In this document: one piece after another, positions 63,481-64,000 of the stretch | How the letters are laid out: each line of letters opens with the position of its first letter | How positions within the stretch are numbered: position 1 is the first letter of the stretch | Assembly (NCBI RefSeq): GCF_027627575.1 | Contig: NZ_CP114065.1 | Location: 4,898,001 to 4,962,000 of the forward strand | Length of the DNA stretch: 64,000 nt | Source: Kribbella sp. CA-293567 | Lineage (GTDB): Bacteria; Actinomycetota; Actinomycetes; Propionibacteriales; Kribbellaceae | Direction: 5' to 3' | Position numbers and translations under genes: made by a program | The notes under the pieces: generated by a model | What the model saw: only the letters and a program-made list of their open reading frames with translations | Databases searched by the model: none | What the model was told of the DNA's origin: nothing

Positions 63481-63580
63481 GCCTCGCGGTGTCGTCCGCT
63501 CGCGGTGTTGTCCGCCTCGCCGTGTCGCCCGCCTCGCCGTGTCGCCCGCCTCGCCGTGTCGCCCGCCTCGCGGTCTCAAC
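63481..63580. repeat. Minisatellite with a 17-bp unit (about 6 copies)
   Basis: Tandem units of 16-17 bp, consensus GCCTCGCCGTGTCGCCC; three central copies (63514-63564) are identical. It follows the 19-bp array after 24 bp. Confidence 0.85.
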
Positions 63581-63991
63581 GTCCGCCTCGGCGGTGCAGA
63601 TCGGCACACCGCCCGGGGTCCCCACCACCAGGTCATCTTGCTGGTGGGGATGCGGCGCGTGAGCCAGCCTCACTGTGCCGGCATCCGCCTGGAGGTCTCG
63701 GCACCCGCATCACGGCGCCCAACATCCGTCTCTTGGTCTCGGCAACCCTCTCGGTACAGCGTCTGCCCCGCCCACGCGCGACCGGCTTGGGCGGGTGGTG
63801 GTCGCTTGACGGAGTCGGGGCCTAAAGTCTTCCGGCTGCTGCGACGTCGGCATCCCGGCGTCCCGGAAGCGGTTCCGAAACCTTCTCCTCCTTCATCTGA
63901 CTCTTGAATTAAGCAGCGAAGTTAGCTTTCCTTAGGCTGCGCGGCTTTGAATGCGCATTCCGCCCCCTTCAAAACTTCATCAGGAGAGTCG

Positions 63992-64000
63992 ATGACTCCA
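63992..64000 (+). CDS. Start of a gene leaving the window (partial, first 3 codons)
   Basis: ATG ACT CCA at the very end follows CAGGAGAG at 7 nt distance. The preceding 90 bases are richer in A/T than the surroundings and contain TTAG-type repeats (TTAGCTTTCCTTAGGCT near 63923-63939). Identity cannot be told from three codons. Confidence 0.55.

Larger units (their letters stand above)
63202..63991. other. Repeat-rich intergenic region downstream of the amidase
   Basis: In 790 bases I find no convincing gene. Frames are open on both strands only because of the repeat periodicity; their products are low-complexity Arg/Pro strings. It holds two minisatellites (63285-63456 and 63481-63580), then about 320 unremarkable bases, and finally an A/T-richer promoter-like stretch (about 63900-63990) in front of the last gene. 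Confidence 0.6.

Noticed and set aside
62732..63673. Minus-strand frame across the amidase tail and both minisatellites
   Set aside because: It stays open only because of the repeats. Repeat units contain 1-bp indels, so no constant peptide unit is kept, and it is antisense to the amidase gene.
1..64000. tRNA, rRNA, CRISPR arrays, insertion sequences, attachment sites
   Set aside because: I looked for T-loop signatures, regularly spaced direct repeats, transposase motifs and terminal inverted repeats and found none. The repeats present are tandem and non-spaced.

Overview
The window is high-GC actinobacterial DNA: strong G/C bias at third codon positions, many GTG starts, ATGA stop/start overlaps, SARP/AfsR regulators, a probable GlnR box at glnA and SCO2322-family and DUF3043/DUF4191 proteins. 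Gene content and order fit the Nocardioidaceae/Kribbellaceae group, with Kribbella my best guess. This is an inference from protein families, not from a marker gene. I saw no rRNA, tRNA, CRISPR array, insertion sequence or prophage.

Layout. 1-3.5 kb: the start of pspA (leaving the window on the left), DUF3043, a secreted protein, a YCII protein, an aldo/keto reductase and a 69-residue partner. 3.6-9.5 kb: one tight operon for an ECF-type vitamin transporter (SCO2322-family protein, EcfT, fused EcfA, S component) followed by cobU and cobS, so very likely corrinoid uptake and salvage. 9.5-14.2 kb: a ROK regulator and a CUT2 sugar ABC transporter with twin palindromes in front, ending at a strong terminator. 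14.3-15.5 kb: LtrA. 15.5-27.8 kb, all on the minus strand: a dppCABDF-type peptide ABC operon flanked by two AfsR-type regulators with the same domain plan.

28-56.8 kb carries a backbone also known from Mycobacterium tuberculosis (Rv2211c-Rv2220): gcvT, pepA, E2 acyltransferase, TIGR01777 epimerase, lipB, lipA, DUF4191, RDD, glnA. Here it is interrupted by accessory blocks: a DUF2848/cupin/MFS/GntR/nitrilase cluster sharing a TGTATACA operator; lpdA with a small conserved gene; a transmembrane pseudokinase; a membrane protein whose tail repeats a Thr-Gln motif; a LysR regulator; a HK-RR-NatA-NatB block; and a cyclopropane-fatty-acid synthase with an M29 peptidase. lpdA, the E2, lipB and lipA form a lipoate-centred group: lipoate synthesis, its main acceptor protein and the E3 enzyme.

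56.9-64 kb: an ABC exporter followed by an OmpR/HisKA two-component system, an SsuD-like monooxygenase, a leaderless-secretion (no signal peptide) amidase with an Asp-Pro-Thr repeat tail, two G/C-rich minisatellites, and the first codons of a gene leaving on the right.

A recurrent feature is a TAnnnT -10 hexamer placed 6-8 nt before the start codon of at least ten genes (including lipA, lipB, both afsR genes, gcvT and the RDD gene), the geometry of leaderless transcripts. I used it to choose several start codons.
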